From NCBI GenBank assembly GCA_028292065.1, contig JAQGNC010000408.1:1-6311 (forward strand): DNA of 6,311 nucleotides, in the 5' to 3' direction. This DNA comes from Betaproteobacteria bacterium (lineage in GTDB: Bacteria; Pseudomonadota; Gammaproteobacteria; Burkholderiales; SG8-41). The position numbers and the translations under genes were made by a program. Below are positions 5,123-6,311 of this stretch, piece by piece (within the stretch, counting starts at the first letter, position 1; each line of letters begins with the position of its first letter). A model generated the notes under the pieces. It did not search any database and was not told where the DNA came from. It was given only the letters and a program-made list of their open reading frames with translations.

Positions 5123-6261
5123 TGGCTCTGGCGCCGATCTACCTCGTCACCCTGATCCACACGGCGACGCACGCGTGCTTTACCGGAAGCAAGGTCGTGA
5201 TCGCGCTGCTCGCGCTCGAGCTCGGCGCACCGCAGACGACGATCGGGATGCTCATCGCGGCGTATGCGGTCGCGCCGCTCATCTTCGGGGTGTACTCCGG
5301 GCGTCTCGCCGACCGGATCGGCATGCGTGCGCCGATGCTCGCGGGTGCGAGCGCGATCGGCTGCGCCATGCTCGTCGGATTTCTCTGGCAGTCGCTCGCC
5401 GCGCTCTTCGTCACCGCGCTGCTGGTCGGCGTGGGTTTCGTGTTCTTCATCGTGTCGGTGCAGAACCTCGTCGGCGCGATGCCCGGAAACCGCGCGCGCA
5501 ACTACAGCATCCTGACGATCGGCTACTCGGCATCGAACCTGGTCGGGCCGCTGCTCGCCGGCTATGTCATCGATTACGCCGGTCACGCCTATGCCTTCCT
5601 GATGTTCGCGATGTTCAGCCTGCTGCCGATCGTGGTGCTCGCCACCCGCGCCGACCTCACGCGAGTCGAGCGCGCGCCTAAAAGCATCGATAAAACGAGC
5701 GCATTCGGCCTCCTGCAAAACCCGGTGCTGCGCCGCCAGATCCTGATCACCGGGCTGCTCATGAGCGCGTGGGAGCTCTTCCTCTTCTACGTGCCGATCT
5801 ACGGACACGGTGTGGGGCTTTCCGCGTCGACGATCGGTGTGGTCATCGCGTGCTTCGCGGCAGCGACGTTCGTGATCCGCTTCGCGCTGCCGCGCATCAC
5901 GGCCCGCTACGGTGTCGAGCGCGTGCTCGCCGCGGCGATGATGCTCGCGGCGATCGCCTCGGCGATCTTTCCGCTGCTCAGCCACGCGCCGGCGCTGATG
6001 CTCGTCGCGTTCGTGCTCGGGCTGGGGCTGGGCTGCGGCCAGCCGCTTTCGCTCACGACCTCGTTCGAGCGCTCGCCGCCCGGGCGCTCGGGCGAAGTGG
6101 CGGGGCTCCGAACCATCGCGACGAATGCGGCGCGGATGATCGTGCCGCTGCTCTCCGGCGCTTTCGGCGCGGCGCTCGGCCCCGGCGCGGTGTTCTGGCT
6201 GAACGCGATCAACCTCTCCGCCGTCAGCTATATGGCGCGGCACATGGACCGCGGGGCCTGA
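5122..6261 (+). CDS. MFS transporter, second of a tandem pair
   Basis: Inner-membrane major facilitator, 379 aa from the ATG at 5122, with about 12 hydrophobic segments and a central loop (RADLTRVERAPKSIDKTS, 176-193). It is a clear homologue of the gene before it: PIYLV (5-9), GVYSGRLADRIGMR (56-69), VGFVFFIVSVQN (104-115), GYSASNLVGPLLAGY (134-148), FYVPIYGHGVGLSASTIG (222-239) and SPPGRSGEVAGLR (318-330) all have counterparts; identity is roughly 40% by eye. A GTG 51 bp upstream is in frame but would lie inside the first gene and add 17 hydrophilic residues absent from the homologue, so the ATG in TGATG is preferred. Translation is probably coupled to the first gene. Acidic E218 in SAWELF corresponds to D217 in TGWDLY of the partner, a conserved charge in helix 7 that may matter for transport. 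A terminator-like hairpin follows six bases after the stop. Confidence 0.92.
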   Translation: MALAPIYLVTLIHTATHACFTGSKVVIALLALELGAPQTTIGMLIAAYAVAPLIFGVYSGRLADRIGMRAPMLAGASAIGCAMLVGFLWQSLAALFVTALLVGVGFVFFIVSVQNLVGAMPGNRARNYSILTIGYSASNLVGPLLAGYVIDYAGHAYAFLMFAMFSLLPIVVLATRADLTRVERAPKSIDKTSAFGLLQNPVLRRQILITGLLMSAWELFLFYVPIYGHGVGLSASTIGVVIACFAAATFVIRFALPRITARYGVERVLAAAMMLAAIASAIFPLLSHAPALMLVAFVLGLGLGCGQPLSLTTSFERSPPGRSGEVAGLRTIATNAARMIVPLLSGAFGAALGPGAVFWLNAINLSAVSYMARHMDRGA

Positions 6262-6267
6262 CCCGGC

Positions 6268-6306
6268 CCGGGGTCCGCCCCCGCGGGGGTCTGACCCCGG
6301 CTTTTT
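6268..6306 (+). terminator. Intrinsic terminator-like hairpin after the MFS pair
   Basis: CCGGGGTC (6268-6275) pairs perfectly with GACCCCGG (6293-6300). Inside it, CCCCC (6278-6282) faces GGGGG (6285-6289). CTTTTT (6301-6306) follows at once. It starts six bases after the MFS stop codon. The right arm and T run are part of the GGGGTC dispersed repeat also seen at 2609, so the terminator seems to be assembled from a repeat copy. Confidence 0.65.
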
Positions 6307-6311
6307 GGGGT
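6286..6311. repeat. Second GGGGTC-type repeat copy, cut by window end
   Basis: Bases 6286-6311 match 2609-2634 with one mismatch in 26, and that mismatch is the central base of the GGGGTC-N-GACCCC palindrome. The final 19 bases (6293-6311) are identical to 2616-2634. The copy presumably continues beyond the window as a second GGGGTC-N-GACCCC unit. A diverged third unit, GGGGTCCGCCCCC, lies just before it at 6270-6282. Confidence 0.75.

Noticed and set aside
5098..6243. 381-codon minus-strand open frame opposite the second MFS gene
   Set aside because: The product is almost all Arg, His, Asp, Glu and Gln with no fold-like pattern, as expected from the antisense of a GC-rich membrane protein gene. 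The + strand frame has clear family motifs.

Overview
The window is GC-rich throughout, with codons strongly biased to G/C at the third position. Gene content (MFS carriers, a PrpF-family isomerase, an FMN-dependent hydroxy-acid dehydrogenase) and the types of interspersed repeats suggest a soil, sediment or groundwater Betaproteobacterium of the Burkholderiales type. That assignment is inference from style; no marker gene is present.

Layout, left to right. (1) Positions 1-792 hold the 3' part of a + strand MFS transporter cut by the window edge. (2) An imperfect inverted repeat and a strong Shine-Dalgarno follow, leading to a 46-codon small ORF (883-1023) that I do not recognise. (3) Positions 1024-1401 carry no convincing gene. 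They are packed with three pairs of inverted repeats in the order A-B-C-C'-A'-B', including a perfect 36-bp pair and a double-hairpin element, lying between convergent genes. (4) Two minus-strand genes follow: an alpha-hydroxy-acid dehydrogenase of the LldD/glycolate oxidase/mandelate dehydrogenase family (3805 to 2651, GTG start) and, 52 bp downstream, a PrpF-family isomerase (2598 to 1402). The gap between them is almost entirely a GGGGTCAGACCCC-type inverted repeat. (5) A 189-bp divergent intergenic region (3806-3994) has an AT-rich promoter-like patch and a perfect 7-3-7 palindrome. (6) Two homologous MFS transporters are arranged in tandem on the + strand (TTG start at 3995; ATG at 5122). 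They overlap by one base as TGATG. (7) A GC-rich hairpin plus T-tract directly after the second transporter looks like an intrinsic terminator, and it is built from another copy of the GGGGTC repeat.

How the genes may work together. The minus-strand pair looks like a small catabolic unit: an FMN enzyme oxidising a 2-hydroxy acid to a 2-oxo acid, and a PrpF-type enzyme moving a double bond in an unsaturated tri- or dicarboxylate. The divergent MFS pair could carry the organic acid involved. This is inference from proximity; substrates cannot be read from sequence.

I found no convincing new defence, mobile or biosynthetic system. The most unusual content is the repeat architecture, the coupled transporter pair, and the variant PrpF N-terminal motif.
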